A DNA stretch of 64,000 bases from Stenopsyche tienmushanensis (Eukaryota; Arthropoda; Insecta; Trichoptera; Stenopsychidae). The notes below the pieces were generated by a model that ran no database searches, was not told where the DNA came from, and worked only from the letters and a program-made list of their open reading frames with translations. The stretch covers positions 992,001-1,056,000 of the forward strand of contig WACJ01000078.1 of NCBI GenBank assembly GCA_008973525.1, written 5' to 3'. Both the position numbers and the translations under genes were made by a program. This document shows, in pieces, positions 1 to 13,000 of the stretch. Within the stretch, counting starts at the first letter, position 1. Each line of letters opens with the position of its first letter.

Positions 1-39
1 TAATATTTTTGTTTCTATAAAAAAATTAAATTCTTTCAG

Positions 40-3000
40 GTCAATAAGATTTAATATACCTTCACGAAATAATACACCTTCAAGACATAACACTCCTTCG
101 CCTTCTTCAGAATATACATCCGATCTGCACGATAGTTATACAGAGCTATGCGCTCAAAATTTAAGAAGCCACAATTATGTAAGTGCTTTTAAACTTTTTT
201 TTTTTAATTATTTCAGAATATATTTTATGAATTTATTATTTATATAGATAAAACCACATGCAATAAGTGTATCCCCGCGTAAAAGTATTCATCAGTCGCA
301 AGATTTAAATCATTCTCAAAATTACAGCAATCTTTCGACTATAAGTGAAAGGTATTTTTTTCTTGAGCGATATTATAAACATTTATTTTATCCAATATAA
401 TATTTTCATTGTGCAATTTATTTTCATGAAGGGAATCATCTGTCACGGAAATATCTCCTAGTGTAAATGAAAAATCGGCAATTATTGAATCAGAGTGCAT
501 TGAGATAAACGAATCAAATAATGTATCATTAAAATCAACCACGGCCCAATCGGAAGAAATCGAAAATAATAGTGTTTATATTCCGCCGAACATCGTATGT
601 AAAGGACCGACGCCAAGGAGAAGCCTCAGACTATCAAAAACGCCCATTAAGAGTATAATTGAAACGAGGAAATACTCGTTATCAACGGACGATTCTGCAA
701 GAAAGAAAAGGTAAAATAGTACATAAATATATTAACGCATAGAGCCCATTGGTGTCAGAAGTGGGATCATATGTTGAAGTCATTAGTAGTCTAAATTATT
801 TTCAAATATTAAAGGACATATTAAATAACATGTAATAAATGTAAAGTTAATCTTAATTATTAGACAGTAAAATCAGTAATTATTAATGAGTACTATCTTG
901 AAAAAATATTTAAAAGTAATGGCATTTTATATAAGTATACATTTTTTACATGCAATATATATTGAAAAATTGGAGCTCACTTCAGGAAGCAAATGCGCCC
1001 AAAATTCCTCCATAGGTTAATGTGTTAAGATACTCAAGACGCTTAGAATTGCTAGAAATTATTTTTTAAATTTGAAATGTGTATTAATTGTGCGTCTTCA
1101 TTGTTAACTTTATTTTGATTTATTTAGGTCCTCCCAGATACTTGAAATTGAAGCAAGGTCCTTCTTAAACCAATCATCCAAGTCTTTCATAAGAAGATCC
1201 CTTGAAAATAATTCTGAATTGATACAAACATCATTAACAGATACGTCAGTAACATCTACAGTGTTGAATAAATTTACAACTAATACTTCATTTTCACACA
1301 GTACCACTAAAATGAATGAAACTGATTCAAATAAAACATGCGTTTCAATTACTCTCGATAACTATTTCAATTCAATTTCACAAAATAGTAGTTTAAGACA
1401 ATCAAATTATAGTATTCTCGGCAGTGATGAATCTGAAGAAAATATATCCGACACATCGGACTGTAAAATTCACTTATCGAGTGATGCTAAAGAGAAAACA
1501 ACACATGATATTTGTGATGAAAGCTTAAACTCGGAAGTGATTGTTGATAATAAATCTAATGTTGAGAAGGATAGAGATGATAATGTCCAAGAAAAAACTA
1601 TTAGATTGGATGTAGATGTTATGTGTGATCAAGAAAGTTCATCTAATTTGGTTATTGATACTGAAGCCGATATTATAGAAGACGAAAAAGAGAAATGTGC
1701 CCAAGAAAACAACACAAAAATTGCTGTGGATTCGTTGGACGTTCAAGAAAATACATTGAATACAAATGTTGGTACGGAAACCGGCATTGACGATAGTGAA
1801 GAAAAATACGTCCAAGACGAATCTAAAAATAATTCCATTGAAAATTTACAGCAAAGCAAACATTTTGAATCTCAGTCAAATATCGATATAGATGTGAAAG
1901 AAAATAAAATATCGAGAAACAATATCGAAAATGATCCCAGTGTTACAGTAACCGACAACGCAGCTCATATCATGTCGCCCGGGGATTCAGATGGTGAGCA
2001 ATTATTATATTCTGAGGAATCGGAAATTTCTAGCGATGCACATTCAGTCGAGTATATTGTTGAAAGTGAAGCCGAGGGCTCAATGCAACTCGTCATTGAT
2101 GATGATCATCATTCCAAGCAATCGGAAAGCGCCGATGCTGATGTCGATTTAAAAATCGATTCAGAAAATGATCACGCAGATGAACAGAATGCTTCATATG
2201 ATCGAGACGATGAGTCTGAAAATGCTGCGGACAGAGCCTATGTGGTAAGTTTATCTTTGTATTTAGTTTATACACATTTAGTTTATTTAACTTGTAACAG
2301 ATAATTAATTTTCTAATCTCTTTGGCTTTAATACATACATTTGGGTTTTTCCCAATCCCGGAGTGTCTGTGCGAGGATCCCATGAATGGACGCAGACAAT
2401 GTTTTGTTTAAGAGCACGATGTCCAATCACAAAGTGCTCATTCGAAGTTTCAGCGGTCTGAAAAGGGGACCGGTTGGACATACGGGTTATATAAGGAGTG
2501 ACCCTTTCTCTTTTAGGGCTTTTTGCATAAGTTATGGAGAGAAATGCATTCCTGGGGCCTTTTACAATCTCTATGATTGCGCACTCCCGTAGCAGTTAGT
2601 ATTTATAGATGGCTCATATCATATGAAGCCGCAAGCGCCTATTAGGGAGGCCACTCGGAGTTGAGAATGAGCGAGTCCAAACGGACATTCAGTTGTGCAC
2701 ATTTGAGAGCGGACTGGCAGGGTCCCGAATAGCGGGACCAATATACAGCTCAGGTCACAGGAGGATCCCCATGTCCTCGACCCCATATATAATCTCTTTT
2801 TTTAAATCGGTCCCTCATTGCTGAAGATCGTAACCTCTTCTGTAGGGCATTTTCCTCGTTTCCTTTCAACAGTGCTGCCCACAAATAGTTTCTTCAAATT
2901 GTTCTCACCTTTTCTTACTACTAAAAATTTAAAGAATGTGTCAAACAAATTATGGATCTTTGACCTTAATTTCCTCCAGAATTCAAAGGTCCAAATTCGT

Positions 3001-6000
3001 CTGCTCTTCGGTCCACAAAACTTAAAACCCGCCTCCAGCACCACATCTCAAAGGCCTCAAAACTAACATTTAACTATAATTAAATTGATTATAATGATAA
3101 TATACATTAGTCAAATCATTCATAATCACATTGAAATTTGTATACTTGTGTTTTACAGGAAAGTATACCAGAAACAATATCTTCAAGCAGTAATGCCTCC
3201 AATGAAACAGATAATTTAATTCTTTCACCAAAAACAACATGCGTTGACCAAGACCAGACGACGGAATTAAATGAACAGAATATTTCAGCCAAAAATGATA
3301 CACAAAATATTAATATTGTTGAAGAAATTTCTGAACAATCTGTATCTGAAAATATAAATACGGAAGAAGTTATTGAAACCATTACCAATGAAAGTGTTAA
3401 TGTTATCTTAAAATTAGATAAATCTTCAGAACCAATAGATTGTATAAGCACATCCCAAAATTTAAATACAGAGGATTTTAAGAAGGAAGATAATAGTGAT
3501 ATAACTAGATTGGCAGATAGTTCTGCTAACATTTCTGTAAAATCACCTGAGAATAATTCCAAAATAAATCACAGTACTCTTAAAACAGAAAGCAGTATTA
3601 CAACCCCTGTAAAAATAATAGATTCTTCAAGCACTGCTTGCCAAGAATCCAGGAGTGCTACTGTTGAAGAACATATCTCATTTAAATTAGTAGAAAAAGA
3701 TGATAATCTGAACACTGTATCTTTAAGCACTCCTGAAAATGCATCCAAAAATTTAAAAACTGATGGATTTAGTACAGTAAAATCAGCTGATGAAGAAATC
3801 ACTCATTCCGTTCTTGAAAATAATAATAAATCTTCAAATACTTCTATAAACACATCCATAAATAATACAATTGAGGAACCTGTCCCTGCAGAATCGTCAG
3901 ACAAAGACCTTATTTCTAAAAAGAGTAATGAATCTTTAAAAACTCCTGAAAATACTTCCAATAATATTACAGCAGAGATATGTAGCGATATTAAATCACC
4001 GAAAAAAGAACTTAGCTTTACAGCTCAAGAAAAAAGTGCTGAATTTACTAGCACTCCCAAAAAATCATCCAGAATAAATAAAATCAATAAACTTAGTTCA
4101 GTTAAATTAATTGAAAAAGAAATGACTCATGCAGCTCTCGAAATTAATAGCAAGACTGTAAGCTCTCCTCGAAAGCTACCCGAAGACGTTTTAGAAAATG
4201 AAGATAGCACTGTCAAGTTGGAGGAAAAAGAAACTAGTCTAACGACTCCCATAAAAGAAAATACAAGAAGAAGCACCAGAAAAAGGCTGTCTTCTTTACC
4301 AGTTGAACATGGATTATCTGCGAGTAAAAACACATCAGATCTGCTTTCGGTATCCACCAATGAATCTTTGAAGTCTGACACCAGTGAAACATCATTCAGG
4401 AGTTCAAGAAAGACTAAATCAGACGTTGGGCTCAGATCTAGGCAATCGATTTCAAACAAAGAATCATTAAATCTCACTAGCTCAAACGACGACGAAAGCA
4501 AAATATCAACATCCAGGCGTTCAACCAGGAATAGCTCCGCCGGTTTTACGAGCTTTACTTCGCAAGCTTCAATCGACAGCGACCAAGAATCAAACGCATC
4601 CTCGCGAAGAAAGTCACGCCGGTCCGTACTCGTGTCAAACAAGCCAAATTTATCGGTCATTCCAGAAGTATCACACGCCGAAGATGATTTATCCAATTTA
4701 GACAAAACAAATTTAAGCACTTCGCAAAATATGTCAAATCTAATAGATCAATATTCATCATCCAGAAGGTATTTTTATTTGTTTATTAAATTTTATAGAC
4801 GTGTATTTATTCTTGCTCTTAATTACGCTGCGTTTATATCCGAAGGCTAACAAGACATCAACGCTCATTGCTAGAAAAATCTTTAGAGAATTTAAGATCT
4901 ACATCTAAAACGATCATTGAAGAAGAAAAGAGTGAAATAATAGAAGACGACGCAAATTTTGATGACTCAAATGATGATGTCAGTTCACACTGCAGTAGTT
5001 TCACCGGAAGAACTATGGACCCTATTCTTCTTTTAGACAAGCCAAACTTCGAAGGTGAGTTAATATTTTATATTTGTGATTTTTATCAGAATTATTCAAA
5101 TTATAAATGTATAAGCATTAATTGCCTTTAATATGATATATTTAAATGTTTAATTATGTCATACAGGACCGCCAGATCTTGAAGAACAGGCAATAATAGG
5201 AACTAATTTGAATTCAAGTAAAGCTTCCGTTTATTCAGATATAATGGAATCTGAGTCAGGTCAGTGTTATAAATTTGTTTTTAATGAAAATATATTATTT
5301 TTTCAAATTTTAATGGTTATTGCACTTCTGAATGCATGAATAACGCATAGTAATTTGTTTTTAGGTAAGAGCAAAAGAGCTTCATCAGAACCTGTTTCAG
5401 GCATATCCAAAAAATCTACAAAATCACTAATAGGTAAACACCTAACGTAACTGTATAATAAATACAATATAATTTAATTGCTTTGCGTAAAACATTACTA
5501 ATACATTAAAATGATATTTCAGAAAGTCCAGTTAGATCAAAAACGCCCGTAAGAGTTTTTGACACATCCATCGATACACTGAATGATTCCATCACTGGTA
5601 GTCCAAGTTCGAAACCACGAAGGCAATCTTTTAATAGAGCAGTTGAAGCGCTCAGCACTCCCAGAAGAAAACGCAGATTATCTGTAGATTCAAGGGTCTG
5701 TATTATTCATTTTTTAATTTGCATATTAACAAAAATATAATCCTTTTATATTATCAGTATTATCTCAGTATTTATATTCCATCAAAGGGTGAATTTCGTT
5801 TATTTTTTTCCAAATGTATTTTGATGTTTCTAATTTTAATTTTCAGAAAAGCACTGGCGAACCATCTTCCTTTGAAAATGTAGGACCTTCTACTGCACAA
5901 GGTTAGATATTAGAAAATGCTCAAATTTATATTAAATCTTTAATAGATCGGCAACAAATATACGTGCCACTAGATGTTTTATTACTCTGTTGATCTCTAT

Positions 6001-7420
6001 TTATCTTGCATGCACGGTAAAACCCCGCTTATTGCTGTTTCAGTATTATACTTTAGCATTGGGATTCCCCGAAATCATTATTGAATCTTCATTGTCCTCA
6101 ATTTGAACAATTCATTTTTATTATTTGCAGAATATCATCCAGCTGAAGAAAAGGAAACCGTAGATGAAACTTCACCAGTAAAAAAACCACATCACATTTC
6201 AAAAGGTACTTATTTGCGCCTCGTCGTCTCTTTGGGCATATTGTGGTCACTTTTTTTTCAATGTTTGGCTTAAACGCATCGATTAACGCTTAATCCACGC
6301 TTGGAATTATTGTAGTATATCCGCTTTTCATTATCAATCACGATACAATGCAAAAAACATTTTCTTTTTGCCGTTGGAGCAGTTGTTCACATGCGAAAAG
6401 ACACCTCTCCACATCTCTCAGCTTTGAGTTGTAAGGCACTCGAGATCTTTTTATATCATCTCAATGCTATCAGACGTTTCAAAATTGTCGTTCGATCAAC
6501 TCCTAATGATTTTGCAAGTTCGGATTGATCAAACTTTTTTGATGCACTACTGCGTTCTCATCAAAATCATTATTTTTGACGTGATTAAAGCAATCTCTGC
6601 GTATTCTTTCCACCAGAGCATGATCACCATAGTCTTCACAAGGATTCTATGTGCTTCAGCTGTAGATTTCGTTTGAGTAAAGTAGTGCAATAATATTCAC
6701 CGCAAAATTGACATGCTTCAAGCTACGTAAAAAAATGTTGTTTATACTTTAACGGAATGATGCGCACTGATTTTAAAGCTAGATTAAAATACTTCAAAAT
6801 AGATGCGTCATCGCTTAAACTATACATACACAATTATACCGTCATCTAATGGTGAAACGGCAGGAACTTATTCACACACCCAGCATATTAATTTATTCAA
6901 AATATGTAGAATTTATTATTTTTTTTATTCATAGGAAAACCGTCTGATGAGACTTCTCTTGCATTACCTGTCAAATATTTCTTAGACGGAGATGAAGGTT
7001 TATATTCTTTTACAAAAATTATTTTTAAATGTTTTTTATTAACCTTCTCTAAATGTATTTAAATTGTTTATAGGAACTTCACAAGTAGCCAAATTAACTA
7101 CCAAACGAACGCGTAAAACTAAGGCAGCTTCTCTTCATGGGCACGCAACTGTATCGAACGTAGAAATTGATGATTCTTCCCCAATACCCAATAGGTACTT
7201 AGTAGGTTTTTTGTTAAGAAAAAACTGAATAATTTGTGATTTCTGCAAAATATATTTTTAAAAAAATAATTTTACCAGGGCTCGGAAATCGCTGATATTA
7301 ACGCCGCTTTCAAAAGAAGACCGCATGAGCCTAAGCACTAATAAAGAATCTGGTTATCGGAGAAAAACTGGATTACACAAAGTCGTTCAACCACTGCAGT
7401 TTGTTTTGAAAAAGAAATAG
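40..7420 (+). CDS. Large Ser/Thr/Asn-rich low-complexity protein, 3' part of gene (14 exons)
   Basis: I do not recognise this gene. The 5' end lies outside the window. Exons by splice sites and frame: 40-178, 248-351, 432-710, 1128-2244, 3159-4768, 4846-5054 (start could be 4855), 5167-5259, 5365-5433, 5523-5695, 5847-5901, 6131-6205, 6935-6997, 7074-7194, 7279-7420. Together they give about 1,415 codons and end in TAG. The product has no visible membrane segment or catalytic motif. It is rich in Ser, Thr, Asn, Glu and Lys, with many short S/T-P sites flanked by basic residues (KTPVRVFDTSID, STPRRKRRLS). The 1.6-kb exon carries degenerate units of the type SLKTPENTSNN, SLSTPENASKN and SVKSPENNSKI. 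The C-terminus is basic (RKTGLHKVVQPLQFVLKKK). Inference: a disordered nuclear or chromosomal phosphoprotein. AATAAA lies at about 7752. Confidence is high for a real gene and low for its function. Confidence 0.8.
750..769 (+). repeat. tRNA-Leu-complementary 20-mer (LTR-type primer-binding-site relic)
   Basis: The motif TGGTGTCAGAAGTGGGATCA sits in an intron of the first gene. Its first 19 bases recur at 26277. It starts with TGG and is complementary to what I recall as the 3' end of tRNA-Leu, including the CCA. That is how primer-binding sites of Gypsy-type LTR elements look. No LTR or gag/pol was seen beside it, so this is a relic at most. Confidence 0.45.
2340..2780. repeat. Dispersed repeat, unclassified family R2 (copy 1)
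   Basis: This block in the intron between the 1.1-kb and 1.6-kb exons is more GC-rich than the surrounding intron. On its reverse strand about 2385-2510 matches 51540-51640 and 57950-58060. Shared landmarks are GTCCAACCGGTC, TTTTCAGACCGCTGA, CGAATGA and GTCTGCGTCCAT. A more diverged relative appears at 37990-38200. No intact ORF or terminal repeat was identified, so the class is unknown. Confidence 0.5.
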
Positions 7421-8024
7421 GTGATTTGTGGTTTTGAAAAGGGTTCGAATATGGATACGTTATATTTTTCGTATTTCTTTGAGTTTTATTATTTTAATAT
7501 TTTTAAAATAAGAACTTTATTTAGTCATTGCTTAAATTGATATTAATTGCTAACTTATATTATTTAAGTATTTGTATAATGTATACGAGAATATTCTGAT
7601 TATTGACGTTATTGACGCTAAAGATATTAAGAAATGCAATGCGATAAGAAAACTAAAATAATCGGGAACCGTAAAATATGGGAAATATGTTATTGTTGTC
7701 TTTTTTTGATAAGAATTAAAATCTCTTTAATTGTTTATTTTACGTTTTTTCAATAAAAAAGTTAAGAAATGGAAAACATTTTTTAGTTTTAAAAGATCAT
7801 TTTGAAACATGTACGTTGATGTCTTCTCTTTGAGCTTAGATTTATCAATATCATTTTCATATTTTTCCAGATTGAATACAGTCTGGTTTCCAAATTGCTA
7901 AGGCTTTCAACTTTAACACATCACTATGATGACAAAAAAATACTATAATAACTAGAATTATGACAAGTATTCGGTATCTTGACAAGTCTTGACTGTAAAT
8001 TTATAATAAACAAAATTGCAACAA

Positions 8025-8490
8025 TTCAAAAAGTAATGCGTCCAAATTCATAAAAAATCATGTTTTGAACACGTTTGTACAATTCAAAAAATCAGGCACA
8101 CGCGTTACATTTTCGTTGATTCGGGAGGTTGATAGACATCCACTGCAGGACTCGTCGACGACCTCCTCTTGACCCTTCCTGAATGACTTGTGCCATTGGA
8201 GAACTTGTGATATGAACAAGCAATCACTCCCAAAGGCCTGCTGAATTAATAGAAACGTTTCGGTGGCGGACTTCCCAAGTTTAGCACAAAATTTAATGGC
8301 GATCTATAGAACGATCCATTGCGCCGCGTTGCATTGCTTCATAAAGAGGTTCACGGAAACGCAAACCCTAACTCTGATGTAACTTTTAAAGAGCGCGTTT
8401 AAAGCTAACACTCCTCTCAACCTAACGCAACATGTAAGATCGCCCTGCGGTGTATCGTCACATCTGGAAAAAATTGGACGCATTACTTTT
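8025..8490 (-). mobile_element. Internally deleted mariner element with both terminal repeats
   Basis: The ends are inverted repeats: CAAAAAGTAATGCGTCC near 8029 and its complement GGACGCATTACTTTTTG near 8473. The minus strand between about 8280 and 8080 encodes the mariner N-terminal DNA-binding part (KLGKSATETFLLIQQAFGSD, then QVLQWHKSFRKGQEEV). The catalytic part is absent, so the copy cannot encode a transposase. A second copy of the same piece lies at 36745-37115. Confidence 0.75.
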
Positions 8491-9204
8491 TGAATGCAAT
8501 TAGTAAATTTATAAGTCATACACTCACATTGCTGAGGTTTTGGCATAATATATGTTAGAATATCTGGCGATCAATGTTTCTCATTACTGAAATATTAAAG
8601 CAGATTCCTGTTGGAAACTATGTTTTCAATAAATAAGCGCAATGGTTAATATGATAATAATGTTTGCCTTATAAAACCTAAATAGTTCTTAAGTCACTTG
8701 TACTCCACCTCTATTGTTATTTAATGCTCGTCGTAAAATATACAATAAAATTTTCACATTACAAGTGGAAATATTTGAAAAAAAAAAATTGCAAAACTAA
8801 CAAACAGAAATTCATATACAAGTCATTGAAAAATATTTTGAAGAACCAGAATAACAAAATTAGGTACATTAAGACCTCTTCCAATATTTTCTCAAAATTT
8901 CAATATGGCATAAATTAAGTGTAGCCAAGTTTAATTCCATTAAGACACCTGTAATAATCTCGAAAGGTACTAGAAATGTAATATTTTTCAGGGTAATCAT
9001 GCCTCGATTTTTAACACATGACTAATTCAAGCAAAAAATAATTACATGTGGCTTCTGAGCTATGCTTAAGTCTCACTTGATACAGATCATTTGAATGAGG
9101 CATATTTTTTTATATCCACAATTCATAATATTGATTAAATGTATGTAAATCGAAATTAGTTTAATTTAAAGTTAATCAAATCCTGTTTCATAAATTATTT
9201 CTAT

Positions 9205-9725
9205 TACAAGTGTGTCCCAAAAGTAATGAAATATTTACTTTTTAAAAGATTTATGTGTTGTTAATATTCTTCAAAGAACTCTTCATGAGCATCTACACAT
9301 TTTTTCCACTGACTCCCATGCCCGGTACGCCCTCTTGAAGACCTCGACGGGAACCTCCTTCAGAACTGTCGTCACGGCCGCTTGGATAGCATCAATGCTG
9401 TCTAAATTGTGTCCTTTGAGTGCGGTTTTGACGCTCGAGTACAAAAAAAAGTTGGCCGAAATCGGGATTATATATATATAGGGTTGCCACGTTGTGTTAC
9501 ACACAGAGATGTATGGCTGGGCGCATTTTCATGACATCTTACCAGAACATACATTCACATAGTAGGCAGCGTTAACGATCTATCGTGATATGGTTTCGAA
9601 AGAAGAGTGCACTAAATCAGATGCTCACAGCAGATTGAACTTTGGTGCGGTATAAAGCTAAGATTCGATTCGCTAATGTTTGAACACGTTGCGACATATT
9701 TCATGACTTTTGGGACAAACTCTAT
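9205..9725 (-). mobile_element. Mariner deletion derivative, second subfamily
   Basis: The left end TGTGTCCCAAAAGTAATG and the right end (reversed) TTTGTCCCAAAAGTCATG are inverted repeats. Both are flanked by TA, the mariner target. On the minus strand 9283-9440 translates to a mariner transposase C-terminal piece (AVTTVLKEVPVEVFKRAYRA, then WESVEKMCRC). Most of the transposase is missing and frames are broken. A microsatellite (TA)n abuts the right end at about 9723. Confidence 0.7.
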
Positions 9726-10037
9726 ATATATATATATGCAATAGATGATTTATTTATTCAAAAAAATAGTTATTAATAAAATAGTTTTATTGTTATCGAA
9801 AATACATTTTTCAAAATGAAATTAGGACATTTAAGTTTTAATTGCGTTTTGACGATAAAATTTAGCACCTGAATATTACGTAGCACTGCATTAATTGCAA
9901 TTTTATATTCTTAAGTCAGAATCGTTCATATAAAATATCACAATCGTAACAACGCTTTATTATTTTTCTGAAAACTAAACACATTCTTATTTATCACATT
10001 TTTTTTAACAACTGATAGTTTTGCACAGTAACAACTT

Positions 10038-13000
10038 TCAAATCTCGCTCAGTTCGAAATGAAGGTCCTTTTTGGCGTTTTCGTAAGACGGCGAGTTGGT
10101 TTCTCTGTGAATTTCTAAAATATCACGCTTTCCCCCGACATATTCATCGTTTTCGTTCTCTATTTTAACGTCGTTATTTATTTTTTTATGTCCCTCCACG
10201 GTGCCCTTCTTTAAAACTTCGTTTTCTTTTTGGAATGTCTCTTTTTTGTTCAGTTCCGATAGAGCGAGCGCGATCGGTCTGTTAATGTTTTTAATGCTGT
10301 TCTCCTTTTTATACGTAATTTCATTTTTTTCCAATTGAATGTTTTCTCCCGCTTTGTAAGATTCGGGCTCGTCAGCTTTATGCGCGTGAATCTTGTGAAC
10401 ATTTTCTAAATCTGGTCTGTTAATTGCTGTTTCATTTTTATTTTTTACGTCCTTGTTATGATCGATATGAGGTTCGGTGCCTAAAGTAGTTGGTTTTGTT
10501 TCGTGCTTGTTTTCGATCTTTGGCTGATCCTGAAATTCCTTTTTGGTATCGTCATGAATCTTATTAATGACGTTTGACAATTGTTTTAGTTGCGTTTCGG
10601 CAGCTAGTTGATCGCTTTTGTTAGAAAGGGAGCCTTTAACTAGCTGATCTTCTGCTATCGGTTTCTGAACAGATTTTTCAGTTATTATGTCCAATTTGCC
10701 TCCTAGACTTTCAATAGCTATCTTTGCTAATTTTTGTATATTTTCCATGGCTAGTTTCTTGTTTTCAGCACTGGTTCTACTTTCACTCTCACCCTTTTTT
10801 AATAAGCTTTCCTGTTCCAATTCTTCTTTAGTTTTTTTCATTTCTTTCAGCATTTCCTTTTGCTCATTCATTATTTGTCGCTGTTCTTCTTCGTGTTTTT
10901 TTATTGTATCTATTAAATCTTTTTTTTTTATTTCATCGAGTTCCTTTTCACGTTGCTCATCAATTTTTTTTTCATCCATCTCCTTTTGCTCTTCTATTAC
11001 TGCTTTTGTTTTTTTCTCTGAAAGGATACCTATTTGAACTTCGCTATCTCCAGCTCCTTCTTTGGTATCTCTATTTAGAGCCTCCAAATTTTCCAATTTA
11101 TCTGGTTTCTTAATAGGTTCAATTAGTTTAGGTGGAGGATTGTCAATATTATCTTCTACCGGGTCAACTGGATTTGGAGGTTCTAGTCTGGATTCCTTTA
11201 TTTCCTTAGAATTTATCAAATATTTTGGTATTTCTTCATGTAAAAGTTTTTCTTTAGAAACCACTACTGGTTTTTCTGGAAAAAAAAACCATTTTATTAC
11301 ATATTGATTTTAATACAAGGGGTACCAAAAAAGAAAGTCGTTTTTTAAATGAAAGTTGAACCCATAAAGATGGAAATCCAACAGAGATGTCGGAAAAATA
11401 AGGGAGATGTCCAATTGTCTTCCATTCAAGGCTGTTTATTTTTTCACACATTATATTCACTAACACTTTGAGGGGTTGACCCCGTGATAAAATTTTTATT
11501 CAATCACTGCAATGATGATCTTTTCGTCTCAGGGACGTAATGAGTCAGCCACGTGTTGTCGCCAATCACAATGGTATCAATAAATTGTCTGAAAATCTGA
11601 AATATTGTGTTTATTCAAATCAGATTACGCTCCTTACCTCGCAGCTGACAGGGGTCAGAAAACTGTTCAAAATTTCAATACGGCACTATAAAAACATTTT
11701 ACAGTAGATTAAAACCAATGACCCCGCATTGAATGATACAGGAACGTATATAGAACTACCTCGCATTGAATAATATAGGAACGTATATGGGACAAACGCA
11801 CCACAAACCGCAGACATTCATTTTTATATCGCAAATCGACAAATAGAACGACTTTCTTTTCCGGTAACCCTCGTATCTTTAAGACAGCATTTCAAAGTGT
11901 GAAAAAATAAATATTTTACCTTTATTAAAATCAGATATGATCGGTGGTGATAGTTTACTTTCCCTAAACGAATCATGTTTTATATCTAAATTGGGCGGCA
12001 ATTTGTTTTCTAAATCTATGTTATCTATTTCTGCAGCTTGTAGATTGGCATACGTTCCCAAGACCATAATTATAATGCCAAAACATAACACAACCTGCAA
12101 ATAAAATGAATTAAAAATGCTTTTATTTCAATTCTATACAATAATTTAAACTCATTTGCTAAACGTTTCGCAAAACAAATTCCGCGCACGAACGTATACG
12201 GATAGACGACAAGCAGGATTTTTAAATTTACCTGAGCTAGCATCCTTTCGTTTGTGTTTTTTATCGTAATGCAAATGAAGCACGTAGCTGGAAATATGAC
12301 GCATATTATAACTCCGATTGTAGAACCGATGAAACCCAGCACAAGTTCAATGCTCGGAAGCATCAAGCTCACCAATAACGTAGTCGCTATTATGCCTATC
12401 GTTATGCATTTGAATCGAAAGTCCGGTATCATATTACTCAAAAGATCATGCGGCGATACTTGTCCCTGAAGAAAAAAGAAAAGATCTTTAAAAATGTATA
12501 AGGTTTACGATGTTAAAGTGTATATATATGTATTTAAAAGAACATTCACTCGATTGTAATATACCTTTTTGTATAATAGCGAGTATAAACTCGCTCTGCA
12601 CGGAAAAATGATGAGTGGAAAGCTAAATGCTAACGACATCACGAAGCCCAGCTTTATAATGTCGCTCACCAACGTCGGACTGAAATTGGTGAGGACATTT
12701 CCTGTAACAGAAGGACAGATTGAACATCTCCATAATGATTGTCACTATTCATGTATATTATTATATTTTGATATAAATGAAATATGTATTTACCTGAAAT
12801 TGTTTGATTGCAAAACCCAATATATCCAAACAATCCCACCAAAACGTACACAGCTGAGCATATAGATACGGCATTTTTTGTTACGTAATTCATTTTTTCC
12901 AATGAAGCATTAGGTATTGTATCGTAAATTTCGAATAACTGTCTATTTAAAGAAAATTTTAATAAACACATTAATATACCAATGTAGTGATTAAAAGCAT

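Larger units (their letters stand above)
7421..10037. other. Intergenic stretch, no gene seen apart from two mariner relics
   Basis: This is the convergent intergenic space between the large Ser/Thr-rich gene and the transporter gene. It holds the probable 3' UTR and polyadenylation signal of the first gene (AATAAA at about 7752). It also holds a minus-strand AATAAA at 9956-9961 for the transporter, and the two mariner derivatives listed separately. I see no other coding potential. Confidence 0.6.

Noticed and set aside
9470..9480. (TA)n runs here and at 9723, 37427 and 38640 as possible functional elements
   Set aside because: Simple microsatellites common in AT-rich introns and intergenic DNA.
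10687..11307. Plus-strand open frames rich in Phe/Ser opposite the SLC38A10 tail
   Set aside because: They are the complement of the Lys/Glu-rich exon on the minus strand, which has family support.
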